A stretch of DNA of 45,386 nt, taken from an uncultured Bacteroidales bacterium. GTDB taxonomy: Bacteria; Bacteroidota; Bacteroidia; Bacteroidales; UBA932. The translations under genes were made by a program, and so were the position numbers. The notes under the pieces were generated by a model. It saw nothing but the letters and a program-made list of their open reading frames with translations, had not been told where the DNA came from and did no database searches. Where the stretch lies: contig CAKVBK010000004.1 of NCBI GenBank assembly GCA_934725285.1, forward strand, positions 1 through 45,386, in the 5' to 3' direction. Position 1 is the stretch's first letter. The number at the start of each line of letters is the position of its first letter. Shown piece by piece: positions 1 to 8,069 of this stretch.

Positions 1-171
1 GCCATCAAGGATGCCCATCAGGCCGTGGTTGATGAATATGCCACCGGCAACGACATCCTCAAGCAGGTGATCGACCTTGCCCTCCTTTCCAACGGCCTCC
101 TCAAAGGCAAGGCTCTCTCAGACTTCATCGCCCGCAGCGAGAAGGTCATCGCGGACGCCTGCCGAAAATAA
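1..171 (+). CDS. htpG: Chaperone HtpG (Hsp90), C-terminal end only
   Basis: These are the last 56 codons of a gene that enters from the left edge, read in frame 1 to a TAA at 169-171. The segment QVIDLALLSNGLLKGKALS, followed by a short charged helix, resembles the C-terminal dimerisation end of Bacteroidota HtpG, the ATP-dependent Hsp90 chaperone of the cytoplasm. The catalytic N-terminal ATPase domain lies outside the window, so the call rests on tail similarity alone. A GC hairpin with a run of nine T follows the stop and fits the end of this transcript. Confidence 0.65.
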   Translation, partial: AIKDAHQAVVDEYATGNDILKQVIDLALLSNGLLKGKALSDFIARSEKVIADACRK

Positions 172-208
172 ATCACTGTTGAATATGGAAATGCTGGACA
201 CTGAGCTT

Positions 209-232
209 GCCGAAGTGCCCGGCTTTTTTTTT
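209..232 (+). terminator. Putative rho-independent terminator after htpG
   Basis: A short GCCG/CGGC stem (209-212 with 220-223, loop of 7) is followed directly by nine T (224-232). The stem is short, but the T run and its position 38 bases after the htpG stop support the call. From 233 to 388 I see no gene, only a 14-base perfect palindrome, GGGAACATATTCCC, at 251-264, of unknown meaning. Confidence 0.5.
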
Positions 233-388
233 ATATTCCGGATCCCTCATGGGAACATATTCCCTGTATAGCGCTTCCATTGTGAGGTGAGTCAATCTCG
301 ACGTGAGCATATTCCCCGCAAAGTGCCGCCTCGGTTAAGTGTTGCCACATAATGCTCTCCAGAGAGAAGCGATTCCTCTTTCTACCCA

Positions 389-419
389 CTTGATTTTTAG
401 CCGAAAATGGTTATTTTTG
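389..419 (+). promoter_or_regulatory. Bacteroidota-type promoter for the pgi operon
   Basis: A -7 box TATTTTTG (412-419) matches TAnnTTTG, and a TTG at 390-392 lies exactly 19 bases upstream, where the -33 element is expected. Transcription would begin near 426. That rules against the ATG at 430 as a start and favours the ATG at 487. Confidence 0.7.
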
Positions 420-486
420 CAGACTGTATATGAAGTTGCCGCACAAGGTCGCTTCAAACGAACGTTTAACCTTAATTTTGAAGAAT

Positions 487-1824
487 ATGGTCAAAGTGAA
501 TTTGGGAGGATGCTCCTCTTTTGTGAACAATGCGGATTACAAGGAATATGTCGGCAAGGCTCTGCAGGCGTTTGACGTGCTTGAGAGCGAGACTGGAGCC
601 GGAAATGACTTTCTGGGGTGGAAGCATCTGCCTTCACAGACACCGGAGTCGCTTGTAGATGAGTGCGAGGCTATCCGTGATGACTGGAAGGCCAAAGGAG
701 TGAATCTGGTCGTAGTCATCGGTATCGGAGGGTCGTACCTCGGAGCGCGCTGCGCCATTGAGGCTCTTTCCCACAATTTCGCCAAGCAGCTGGGCGGAGC
801 GAAGGACGCTCCCGAGGTCGTGTTCGCCGGGAACAACCTTTCCGAGGAATACCTCGCTGAACTGATGGATCTCGTGGCCGAGAGAAATGTCGCGACTGTC
901 GTGATCTCCAAATCAGGCACCACAACCGAACCGGCTGTCGCTTTCAGAATCGTGAAAGAGTACATAGAGAAGACTTATAAGGATGCTTCCGAGAGGATTG
1001 TAGCCATCACCGATGCCCACAAGGGTGCCCTCAAGACCCTTTCAACACAGGAAGGCTACAAGACATTCGTCGTTCCGGACAATGTCGGCGGACGATTCTC
1101 TGTCCTGACTCCGGTTGGACTTCTGCCTATCGTTCTTGCCGGTTTCGATGTGCGTGAGATGCTTGCCGGCGCTGTGGAGATGGAGAAATCCCTCGCAGTC
1201 AAAGGCGAGGAGAACCCTGCCGTCCAGTACGCGGCCATGAGGAACCTTCTCTATTCAAAACTTGGAAAGAAAGTTGAGATACTGGTTGCATATAACCCTA
1301 AGTTCCAGTACCTTGGAGAATGGTGGAAGCAGCTCTACGGCGAGTCCGAGGGCAAGGATCTCAAGGGAATATTCCCGGCTTCAGTCAACTTCACGACGGA
1401 TCTTCATTCTATGGGACAGTTCATCCAGGATGGCGACAGGATCGTATTCGAGACTGTGGTCAACATCGAGAAGAGCAACCGCGAGGTCGTGATCGGAAGC
1501 GACGGGCAGAATCTTGACCAGCTCAACTACTTGGCAGGGCAGCACGTGGAGCATTGCAACGCTATGGCCCAGCTCGGAACAAAGCTCGCCCACATTGACG
1601 GTGGCGTACCTCAGCTTGAGGTTTCCATCGAGAAGATCAATGCCTTCAATCTCGGAGGTCTGTTCTACTTCTTTGAGTTCGCATGCGGTGTCAGTGCCTA
1701 CGTTCTTAGCGTGAATCCGTTCAACCAGCCTGGAGTCGAGGCCTACAAGAAGAACATGTTCGCCCTCCTTGGCAAGCCTGGTTATGAGGAGCAGGGTAAG
1801 GCTCTTCAGGCAAGACTCAAGTAA
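487..1824 (+). CDS. pgi: Glucose-6-phosphate isomerase
   Basis: Interconverts glucose-6-phosphate and fructose-6-phosphate in cytoplasmic glycolysis and gluconeogenesis. The phosphosugar-binding loop GIGGSYLGA lies near residues 79-87. Family signature 1 is present as NVGGRFSVLTPVGLLP and signature 2 as VNPFNQPGVEAYKK. An open frame runs back to an ATG at 430, but the promoter at 389-419 would put the transcript start almost on it. Starting at 487 gives 445 residues, beginning MVKVNLGG, the usual length for Bacteroidota Pgi. The stop is 11 bases before the next gene, so pgi probably leads a three-gene operon with the sugar kinase and nucleotidyltransferase. Confidence 0.95.
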   Translation: MVKVNLGGCSSFVNNADYKEYVGKALQAFDVLESETGAGNDFLGWKHLPSQTPESLVDECEAIRDDWKAKGVNLVVVIGIGGSYLGARCAIEALSHNFAKQLGGAKDAPEVVFAGNNLSEEYLAELMDLVAERNVATVVISKSGTTTEPAVAFRIVKEYIEKTYKDASERIVAITDAHKGALKTLSTQEGYKTFVVPDNVGGRFSVLTPVGLLPIVLAGFDVREMLAGAVEMEKSLAVKGEENPAVQYAAMRNLLYSKLGKKVEILVAYNPKFQYLGEWWKQLYGESEGKDLKGIFPASVNFTTDLHSMGQFIQDGDRIVFETVVNIEKSNREVVIGSDGQNLDQLNYLAGQHVEHCNAMAQLGTKLAHIDGGVPQLEVSIEKINAFNLGGLFYFFEFACGVSAYVLSVNPFNQPGVEAYKKNMFALLGKPGYEEQGKALQARLK

Positions 1825-1835
1825 ATCAAAGGCTT

Positions 1836-3008
1836 ATGACCTGCGAGCAGAAATTCGGGGACATTTATGGACGGGAGCCGGAAGGGCTCTCGTTCTGTCC
1901 TTACCGTGTCTGCCCGATAGGGGCGCACTCTGATCATCAACTTGGGAAAGTGACTGGTTTCGCCATAGACAAAGGCATCCACATAGCTTTCGCCCCGAAG
2001 AGAAACGGTGTCATAGAATTGTCATCGCTTCAATTCCGCAAGCGGGCCCAATGGCACGTCAACGCTGTCCCGGAGGAAAAACAGAACGATTGGGCCGATT
2101 ATCTCCGGGGGGCGACCGCCCAGCTCGGGGCGCTGCTTCCGTTGCGTGTGGGTTTGAGCGGAGTGATTGAGGGCTCCCTTCCGATAGGAGGTTTGTCTTC
2201 CTCGGCCGCGGTCATAATTGCTTTTCTGAAAGCCTTGTGCACGGTCAATGGCCTTCATCTGACCGACAAGGAGCTGATTCTGACGGCAAAAGCTGCCGAG
2301 AATGAATATGTCGGAGTCTCTTGCGGCAAATTGGACCAGAGTTGCGAGGTCTATTCCAAGAAGGATCATCTCCTTTACCTCGACACCAAAGATGACAGTT
2401 ACGAGCTGATACCGACATCTCCGGCGATGAAACCATACGACATAGCGATTTTCTTCAGCGGAGTGGAACGTACCCTTGCCGGCAGCAAGTTCAATATGCG
2501 CGTGGATGAGTGCCGCAGCGCTGCTTATGCCCTCAAGGCCTACGCCGGAATGGACTATGGCAAGTTCGGAGAGACCAACCTTCGTGATGTCCCTGTCGAG
2601 GTCTATCACAAATATGCGGATCGCCTCCCAGACAACTGGCGCAAGCGCGCGGAACATTGGTACACTGAATATGACCGTGTCCGGCGCGGCGCGGAAGCTT
2701 GGAGGAGGGGAGACATCGAGGAATATGGACGTTTGAGTTTCGAGAGCGGAAGATCCTCTATCGGGAACTGGGAGACAGGTTCTCCTGAACTCAAGAAGAT
2801 CTATGATGTTATGACCCATACAGATGGCATATATGGCGGACGTTTCAGCGGAGCTGGATTCAAGGGGTGTTGTATGGCGATAATAGATCCGACGATGAAG
2901 GAAGACATATTCAAAAAGGTTGAGACAGAGTACCTTGCCGAGTTTCCGGATTTGAGGGGGCATTATTCTGCCTACATCTGCCACAGTGCTGATGGTGTGA
3001 AGATATGA
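1836..3008 (+). CDS. GHMP sugar kinase, galacturonokinase-like
   Basis: A 390-residue GHMP-superfamily kinase that phosphorylates a sugar at C1. The substrate-site motif is CPYRVCPIGAHSDHQ (residues 21-35) instead of the galactokinase PGRVNLIGEHTDYN, which is the pattern I recall from plant galacturonokinase. The ATP-binding loop is SLPIGGLSSSAA (114-125), GKLDQ near 164-168 carries the expected catalytic Asp, and the third motif is GGRFSGAGFKGCC. The stretch RAEHWYTEYDRVRRGAEAW also looks plant-like. The likely product is galacturonate-1-phosphate, although galactose or another sugar is possible. The last four bases overlap the start of the nucleotidyltransferase gene (ATGA), indicating translational coupling and a two-step salvage route to an NDP-sugar. 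Confidence 0.8.
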   Translation: MTCEQKFGDIYGREPEGLSFCPYRVCPIGAHSDHQLGKVTGFAIDKGIHIAFAPKRNGVIELSSLQFRKRAQWHVNAVPEEKQNDWADYLRGATAQLGALLPLRVGLSGVIEGSLPIGGLSSSAAVIIAFLKALCTVNGLHLTDKELILTAKAAENEYVGVSCGKLDQSCEVYSKKDHLLYLDTKDDSYELIPTSPAMKPYDIAIFFSGVERTLAGSKFNMRVDECRSAAYALKAYAGMDYGKFGETNLRDVPVEVYHKYADRLPDNWRKRAEHWYTEYDRVRRGAEAWRRGDIEEYGRLSFESGRSSIGNWETGSPELKKIYDVMTHTDGIYGGRFSGAGFKGCCMAIIDPTMKEDIFKKVETEYLAEFPDLRGHYSAYICHSADGVKI

Positions 3009-3745
3009 AATGTTTGATTCTTGCGGCCGGCTACGCTACACGGCTTTATCCGTTGACAGAGAATTACCCGAAGCCGCTCCTTGATGTTAAAGGTAAAACC
3101 ATTCTGGACTGGCTTGTCGATGACATCAGATCTTCCGGACTGGTCGATGAATATGCCGTGGTGACGAACCATAAGTTCGCCGAACACTTCCGGCGGTGGG
3201 CCGCTGGCCGCCCGATGGACAAGATTTCGGTCGTGGATGACGGTACCTCAACAAATGAGACTCGTCTTGGAGCTGTCAAAGATATTCAGTTCGCCATAGA
3301 TGCCTTGTCGCTTGACGAAGACATACTGGTTATAGCCGGGGATAACGTGTTGGATTTCAGCCTTGTGAAATTTATTGAATATGCCCGTTCCAAAGGAACG
3401 TCATGCATGATGCGCTATTACGAGCCGTCAGTGGAGCGGCTTCACAAATGCGGTGTTGTGGAGATAGATCATGATGATCTGGTTCTGAATATGGCCGAGA
3501 AGCCGTCAGACCCTCGTTCGCATTGGTGTTGTCCTCCGTTTTATTATTACACCCGCAAGGATGCCCGCCTGATTCCTGCCGGAATCGCCTCTGGCTGCGG
3601 TACAGACGCGCCGGGCAGCTACATCGCATGGCTTTCAACCAAATCGCCTGTGCACGCTATGGAAATGCCCGGCCGGCGTTACGACATCGGTAACCTTGAA
3701 AGCTACCGGACAGTCTGTGAGTCGTACGCCGGAATCGTGAAATAA
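3005..3745 (+). CDS. Sugar-1-phosphate nucleotidyltransferase
   Basis: A 246-residue single-domain nucleotidyltransferase of the glucose-1-phosphate thymidylyl/uridylyltransferase superfamily. It shows the N-terminal nucleotide-binding signature LAAGYATRLYPLTENYPKPL (residues 6-25) and an AGDN segment near residue 105, where the metal-binding Asp is expected. The length fits short, non-allosteric members. Its start overlaps the upstream GHMP kinase by 4 bases, so it probably activates the kinase product to an NDP-sugar, possibly UDP-galacturonate. Neither the nucleotide nor the sugar can be read from sequence. The C-terminal half carries Cys pairs (HWCCPP) of unknown role. Confidence 0.8.
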   Translation: MKCLILAAGYATRLYPLTENYPKPLLDVKGKTILDWLVDDIRSSGLVDEYAVVTNHKFAEHFRRWAAGRPMDKISVVDDGTSTNETRLGAVKDIQFAIDALSLDEDILVIAGDNVLDFSLVKFIEYARSKGTSCMMRYYEPSVERLHKCGVVEIDHDDLVLNMAEKPSDPRSHWCCPPFYYYTRKDARLIPAGIASGCGTDAPGSYIAWLSTKSPVHAMEMPGRRYDIGNLESYRTVCESYAGIVK

Positions 3746-3751
3746 CAGCTG

Positions 3752-4186
3752 CTAACGTTTTCCCCTGAAAAAGTCCTGCATAAGTGCGGAGCACTCTTCG
3801 GCGAGGACACCGGCCTGGACCTCTGTCTTAGGATGAAGGAGTGACGGGGTGAACATCGAATATCCTCTCTTCGGATCCAGAGCCCCGTAGACAATCCTGC
3901 CGATCTGTGCCCAGTTGAGAGCTCCGGAACACATCGGGCACGGTTCGACTGTCACATACATCGTGCAGTCATTGAGGTATTTCCCCCCCATGGCCTCAGT
4001 CGCCGCCGTTATCGCTATCATCTCGGCGTGGGCTGTCGGATCGTGTAGTCTTTCGGTCATATTATGTCCTTTGCCGATGATCCTGCCCCTGCACACCACA
4101 ACGGCTCCTATCGGAATCTCATCCTCGTCAAACGCGAGCCGCGCCTCTTTCAGCGCCTCTGTCATATATTTCTCGTCAATGTCCAT
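3752..4186 (-). CDS. tadA: tRNA-specific adenosine deaminase
   Basis: Deaminates the wobble adenosine of tRNA to inosine. The zinc site of the cytidine/deoxycytidylate deaminase fold is complete: HAE at residues 53-55, the Glu being the proton shuttle, and PCPMC with Cys 83 and Cys 86. The open frame extends up to 4237, but the ATG at 4186 gives MDIDEKYMTEALKEA, which matches how family members begin, and a 144-residue protein of typical length. Its stop faces the nucleotidyltransferase stop across only 6 bases. Upstream, rpmH ends at its own terminator, so tadA is probably transcribed separately. Confidence 0.9.
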   Translation of the reverse strand: MDIDEKYMTEALKEARLAFDEDEIPIGAVVVCRGRIIGKGHNMTERLHDPTAHAEMIAITAATEAMGGKYLNDCTMYVTVEPCPMCSGALNWAQIGRIVYGALDPKRGYSMFTPSLLHPKTEVQAGVLAEECSALMQDFFRGKR

Positions 4187-4295
4187 CTGGTAAATGTTCT
4201 GCCGCATGCCCGAATGTTTTCTATGGAAATCATTCACGGCTGGCTTGTCCTAAGGGTCTTCCGTTACGGACACCGATAGTTGCGATGTCCTCTCT

Positions 4296-4325
4296 AAAAC
4301 AAAAAAGCAGGCCTGAAAGACCTGC
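4296..4325 (-). terminator. Rho-independent terminator of rpmH
   Basis: On the minus strand GCAGGTC-TTTCA-GGCCTGC (4325 down to 4307) forms a 7-bp stem with one G-U pair and a 5-base loop, followed by six T and a further T-rich stretch. It lies 22 bases after the rpmH stop. Confidence 0.85.
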
Positions 4326-4346
4326 CCTAAAACGGTATCTGACAGA

Positions 4347-4499
4347 TTACCACCTGTCCTCAGATGATACAGTCAGCTTTTTGCGTCCGTGACGACGACG
4401 GGAAGCGAGTACGCGGCGGCCGTTGGCGGTTGCCATTCTCTCACGGAATCCGTGCTTGTTCACGCGCTTGCGTCTGGATGGTTGAAATGTCCTTTTCAT
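4347..4499 (-). CDS. rpmH: Large ribosomal subunit protein bL34
   Basis: A 50-residue, strongly basic protein read from the reverse complement: it begins [20 protein letters not shown], continues with [20 protein letters not shown] and ends [11 protein letters not shown]. This is an unmistakable bL34, a small structural protein of the 50S subunit. The gene is short enough to be missed by ORF callers with a 60-codon limit. It has its own good promoter at 4535-4566 and its own terminator at 4296-4325, so it is a single-gene unit. No dnaA is seen nearby, as is usual for Bacteroidota. Confidence 0.97.
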   Translation of the reverse strand: MKRTFQPSRRKRVNKHGFRERMATANGRRVLASRRRHGRKKLTVSSEDRW

Positions 4500-4534
4500 A
4501 TCTTCTTATTTTTATATTTTTCCAATGCGGACTG

Positions 4535-4566
4535 CAAATTTAAGTCTTTTGCCGCAAATAGCAAAA
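4535..4566 (-). promoter_or_regulatory. Promoter of rpmH
   Basis: On the minus strand there is a -33 element TTTTG (4566-4562), a 19-base spacer and a -7 box TAAATTTG (4542-4535), a textbook Bacteroidota sigma-ABfr promoter. The leader to the ATG at 4499 would be about 30 bases and is A/T-rich. Confidence 0.8.
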
Positions 4567-4654
4567 TATTTTCTTCCTTGAATATGTTTATATTCACTAA
4601 AAAATCCTTTTTTGTGGGTATCTCTTAATGTTATCACTCCAAAAGAACCCGTTT

Positions 4655-5746
4655 CTATGGTTTGGCAATGCGGCAGCGGCTGAGCTTTGCAGCTTTTTCA
4701 GGATCGAGGATGCCAGCTTTCTGGAGGTTTGACACTGTCCAGGCAGATTTTGGAGAATTTTCTTTGAACAGGACAATGCTCCGTGCCGCTCTTTTCCCGA
4801 TGTAGGGATGTGAGGCAATCGCGTTTTCCGGCAACGTCCATAATGAATACGGAGGTGTGGCTGCCGTGTCCACTTTTATGAGGTCTTTCAGGTTGTCGAA
4901 CTTTTCCTGATCGAAATGCCAGATGTCCATCAACTGTTCCGGGTAGGAATATCCTCCAAGCTCCTGCCGGTATGACACCATCTTGCCTGCGAAGAACTTG
5001 CCGATCCCGGGGAGTGACATAAATGCCGTTGAATCAGCCGAGTTGAGTTCGATCTTCGGAATCTGGATGAACTTTTCCAGTCTTCTGTAAACGGAGTCCT
5101 CCACCACGTAAGACTTCGCGAAATCGCTCTTGCGCCGGAATCTGCCGCCCTTCTGACGGTAATTGTCGATTGACTGCGCCTGTTTTTGCGAGAATCCAAG
5201 CCGCATCAGATCGTCCACGCTGACCGTGTTCGGGTCGAAGCGGAAACTCTCGTATTTTCTCGGGCTGTAGTGTCGTCTGATTTGCTCGGCTTGGGTGGAG
5301 TGTTCGGATTTTTTGCGGAATGTGCCGGTCTTATACTTCGCTCCGGCAGACTCAGCGACCAGTCCGTTGTTTCCTTCGCTGTCGACAGATCGGTACACCA
5401 AAGCCCCGTCTCCTGCACCAAATGCCTTACCTGACCTGTTCGGTACACCAGAGAGCTTCCCTGTGTACCGTTGTGCCCCAGTCGCAGAGCCGTCCGACGT
5501 GACCGCATCGTTTGGTCGCAGAGCCTGTCGAAGCGACCGGGCCTCTTCGGTGTCTGATCCTTGAGTCCGCGCATAGACAAACACTGTGTCCGGCTCATCG
5601 TGGTTGGCGATGAGCCTTGCGACAGAGGCCTTGTGGATGAACAAGGCGGCTTGGTAGCCGACAATGAGAAACAGCAGGGCCACGGCCCCGACAACGAATG
5701 AAGCGGACGGCTTTTTGCCATCCTTGTTGGAGTTGAAGTCTTTCAT
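4655..5746 (-). CDS. Membrane-anchored helix-hairpin-helix DNA-binding protein (ComEA-like)
   Basis: A 363-residue protein with an N-terminal membrane segment (residues about 14-37), a long low-complexity linker (about 50-165) and three helix-hairpin-helix units. Unit 1 covers about 168-215 (DPNTVSVDDLMRLGF). Unit 2 covers about 232-278, with the classic ELNSADSTAFMSLPGIGK. Unit 3 covers about 300-348 (LPENAIASHPYIGKRAA). Tandem HhH units bind DNA backbone without sequence specificity. Single-anchor proteins of this kind resemble ComEA, the DNA receptor of natural competence, but no competence gene lies nearby, so the role is unproven. The 102-base upstream gap contains several ATATTC words and no clear promoter box. 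Confidence 0.75.
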   Translation of the reverse strand: MKDFNSNKDGKKPSASFVVGAVALLFLIVGYQAALFIHKASVARLIANHDEPDTVFVYARTQGSDTEEARSLRQALRPNDAVTSDGSATGAQRYTGKLSGVPNRSGKAFGAGDGALVYRSVDSEGNNGLVAESAGAKYKTGTFRKKSEHSTQAEQIRRHYSPRKYESFRFDPNTVSVDDLMRLGFSQKQAQSIDNYRQKGGRFRRKSDFAKSYVVEDSVYRRLEKFIQIPKIELNSADSTAFMSLPGIGKFFAGKMVSYRQELGGYSYPEQLMDIWHFDQEKFDNLKDLIKVDTAATPPYSLWTLPENAIASHPYIGKRAARSIVLFKENSPKSAWTVSNLQKAGILDPEKAAKLSRCRIAKP

Positions 5747-5848
5747 AATATTCGGAAAATATTCTGGTTCAGGTCATAAGGAAATATTCTTGGATAAAAC
5801 TTGGATAATAAGAGGATTCTTTGTGGACCGGGCGGACATATTCATTAA

Positions 5849-6559
5849 CTATTCTTCCGCATCGGATTTCCGCTTTTTCTTCTCAGGCGGCGCTCCGGCG
5901 ACGACGATGACGATCTCTCCCTTGGGCTCGTGCTCCTTGTACCATGCTGTTACTTCCGCAAGGGTGCCGCGCCTGTGCTCCTCATGGATTTTGGAGATTT
6001 CTCTCGCCACCGAACATTCGCGTTCCGCACCGAAATATTCAATGAACTGGTCGAGGGTTTTCACCAATCTGTAAGGAGATTCGTAGAAAATCATTGTCCT
6101 GGGCTCCTCCGCAAGGGTCTTCAGCAAGGTCTGCCGGCCTTTTTTCACAGGCAGGAAACCCTCGAAACAGAACCGGTCGCAAGGCAGACCTGAAGAGACG
6201 ATCGCCGGAATACATGCGGTGGCTCCGGGAAGGGTCTGAACCTCGATCCCTTCGGCGGCGCATGTTCTGGCCAACAAGAATCCAGGGTCTGATATTCCTG
6301 GCGTGCCGGCGTCGCTTATCAGGGCGACATTCAATCCGCCAAGGATCCGTTCCTTGATCATCTCGGCAGTCTGGTGTTCGTTGAATTTATGATGTGACTG
6401 GAGTTTGCCGTGGATGTCGTAGCGATGGAGCAGGACGCTGCTGGTTCTTGTGTCCTCGGCAAGGATGAGATCCGCGTCCTTAAGCACCTGGACGGCTCTG
6501 AAAGTCATGTCATCCAGGTTTCCGACCGGTGTCGGGACTATGTAGAGGATTCCGGGCAT
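5849..6559 (-). CDS. rsmI: 16S rRNA (cytidine-1402-2'-O)-methyltransferase
   Basis: Uses S-adenosylmethionine to methylate the 2'-OH of C1402 in the decoding centre of 16S rRNA. The 236 residues start MPGILYIVPTPVGNLDDMTF and carry the tetrapyrrole-methylase-fold motifs AEDTRTS, SDAGTPGISDPGF and LPGATACIPAIVSSGLP, which are diagnostic for RsmI. The start lies 1 base after the stop of the upstream hypothetical gene, so the two form an operon. The charged tail PPEKKKRKSDAEE is unremarkable. Confidence 0.95.
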   Translation of the reverse strand: MPGILYIVPTPVGNLDDMTFRAVQVLKDADLILAEDTRTSSVLLHRYDIHGKLQSHHKFNEHQTAEMIKERILGGLNVALISDAGTPGISDPGFLLARTCAAEGIEVQTLPGATACIPAIVSSGLPCDRFCFEGFLPVKKGRQTLLKTLAEEPRTMIFYESPYRLVKTLDQFIEYFGAERECSVAREISKIHEEHRRGTLAEVTAWYKEHEPKGEIVIVVAGAPPEKKKRKSDAEE

Positions 6560-6560
6560 G

Positions 6561-7394
6561 TTACCTGAGTTTTCTGCGTACGGCCATCATCAGCCTATAG
6601 ACAGGCTCCGAGTTCAGATCCCACTCGGGAAAGTTTGTCTGGATGTATGACACAGCCTCGTCTAGGGTCGCCATGGCATTGAAGGCACTGATCGTGTTCT
6701 GGAACAGCAGCGGATCCTCTCTGAACAGCACGTTGATCAGCAGGACCCTGTCGTTCAGTGAGATGGCGCTGATGATGTTCTTGACCTGGAGCCCAGGACG
6801 ATCCGTCCGCCATGCCTGGTTGTCGGCCATCACATCCATAACCGCGGTCTCGGTTTTGGTGCTGTCTACAATCGCTTTTCTTGGCTGTTGAGGCCACTCG
6901 ACCTCATCGGCTTTGAACAGGGGCTCGTCTTCCGTCTCGATAGGAAGATCGTCTCCAAACGGAAGGTCGTCCATCGTCTGGCCCTCCGTCCCTCCGGCCG
7001 GCTTAGGTGCATGCTCCTCAGCCGGAAGATCTTCGCTGACCGGATTGAAACCATCGGTTTCCGGGCTTGCCGGACCAGCGGCATATCCGGTGACCGGATC
7101 CTCAATGACAGGCTGCACGCCTATGTCAGGAATGTCAATGTCAATCGGATCATCGTCTGTCGGAGTGGCCGGAGATTCGGTGGACGCCGTCATTTCGGCA
7201 GTCTCGGTGACGGAAATCGCGGCGGAAGCGGCATCACCGCCAGCTTCCATGGACTCCACGACCGCGGCGGGTTCATTGGCCGCTGTCTCAAAGCCAAAAG
7301 CGCGCACCTCATTTTCGAGAGCCTCAAGTTCCTCCTTTATCTTGCTGATTCTTTCCAGCAGAGCGGAAAGCCTTTTTTCGTCGATGTTTCCCAT
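6561..7394 (-). CDS. Conserved hypothetical protein with acidic linker and conserved C-terminal domain
   Basis: A 277-residue protein from the ATG at 7394; the frame stays open to a TTG at 7418, which is less likely as a start. An N-terminal predicted coiled coil (LSALLERISKIKEELEALE) leads into an Ala/Pro/Asp/Glu-rich, probably disordered stretch of about 150 residues. A compact C-terminal domain follows (ISAISLNDRVLLINVLF, then TNFPEWDLNSEPVYRLMMAV). I recall that domain from Bacteroidota proteins of unknown function but cannot name a family. It sits 1 base upstream of rsmI and is co-transcribed with it. A role near ribosome assembly is only guesswork from that context. Confidence 0.7.
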   Translation of the reverse strand: MGNIDEKRLSALLERISKIKEELEALENEVRAFGFETAANEPAAVVESMEAGGDAASAAISVTETAEMTASTESPATPTDDDPIDIDIPDIGVQPVIEDPVTGYAAGPASPETDGFNPVSEDLPAEEHAPKPAGGTEGQTMDDLPFGDDLPIETEDEPLFKADEVEWPQQPRKAIVDSTKTETAVMDVMADNQAWRTDRPGLQVKNIISAISLNDRVLLINVLFREDPLLFQNTISAFNAMATLDEAVSYIQTNFPEWDLNSEPVYRLMMAVRRKLR

Positions 7395-7402
7395 AAAAAT
7401 AC

Positions 7403-7410
7403 TATCTTTG
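7403..7410 (+). promoter_or_regulatory. Probable -7 box of the tdk promoter
   Basis: TATCTTTG matches TAnnTTTG exactly and lies about 80 bases before the tdk ATG. No convincing -33 TTG is present 19 bases upstream (the sequence there is TTTCG), so the assignment is moderate. The box lies only 9 bases upstream of the divergent gene starting at 7394. Confidence 0.5.
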
Positions 7411-7490
7411 CCTGACAAACCGGAGGGCGGAAACCACGCCGCACCGCAAGGTTTGCGAGTGTTATTGATTATTTCAACAAATCTAACGAA

Positions 7491-8069
7491 ATGTTTTCAG
7501 AAAACATAAAAAAAACCGGATGTATTGAAGTCATCTGTGGCTCAATGTTCTCCGGCAAGACCGAGGAACTGATCCGCAGGATCCGCAGGGCAAGGTTCGC
7601 GAACCTCAGAATCGAGATTTTCAAGCCGACGATCGACACAAGATACTCGGAAGACGATGTTGTCTCGCACGACTTCCACAAGATTCCGTGCCATTCCGTG
7701 AAGGACCCTAAGGAGATGCTGAACGTCGGCCCTGAAGTCCAGGTCGTCGGAATCGACGAGGCCCAGTTCTATGACATGTCGCTTGTTGATGTCGCGCAGG
7801 AACTTGCCGACCGTGGAATACGTGTGATAATAGCCGGCCTTGACACCGATTTTCTCGGGAAACCTTTCGGTCCTATGCCTTACCTGATGGCCGTCGCCGA
7901 GGAGGTGAGAAAGGTTCATGCCATCTGTGTCAGGTGCGGAAATCTCGCGAACCATTCCCACAGATTATCACACAACACAGAACTCGTGGTCCTAGGAGAA
8001 AAGGATGCCTACGAGCCTCTGTGCCGTGAATGTTACAATAAGGCGATGGCCGAGGAACGTGAGGCTTAG
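7491..8069 (+). CDS. tdk: Thymidine kinase
   Basis: Phosphorylates thymidine to dTMP in the pyrimidine salvage pathway. The 192-residue protein has the type II thymidine kinase P-loop [11 protein letters not shown] (residues 17-27), the DEAQF Walker B/lasso-entry motif and a C-terminal zinc ribbon with CVRCG and CRECY. It is divergent from the rsmI operon. Its TAG (8067-8069) overlaps the recA stop codon (8066-8068 on the other strand), so the two genes meet tail to tail without space for a separate terminator. Confidence 0.95.
   Translation: MFSENIKKTGCIEVICGSMFSGKTEELIRRIRRARFANLRIEIFKPTIDTRYSEDDVVSHDFHKIPCHSVKDPKEMLNVGPEVQVVGIDEAQFYDMSLVDVAQELADRGIRVIIAGLDTDFLGKPFGPMPYLMAVAEEVRKVHAICVRCGNLANHSHRLSHNTELVVLGEKDAYEPLCRECYNKAMAEEREA

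Noticed and set aside
2022..2984. 320-residue open frame antisense to the GHMP kinase
   Set aside because: It is a shadow of a real gene with full motifs on the plus strand. It has no promoter, no recognisable domain and an atypical composition.
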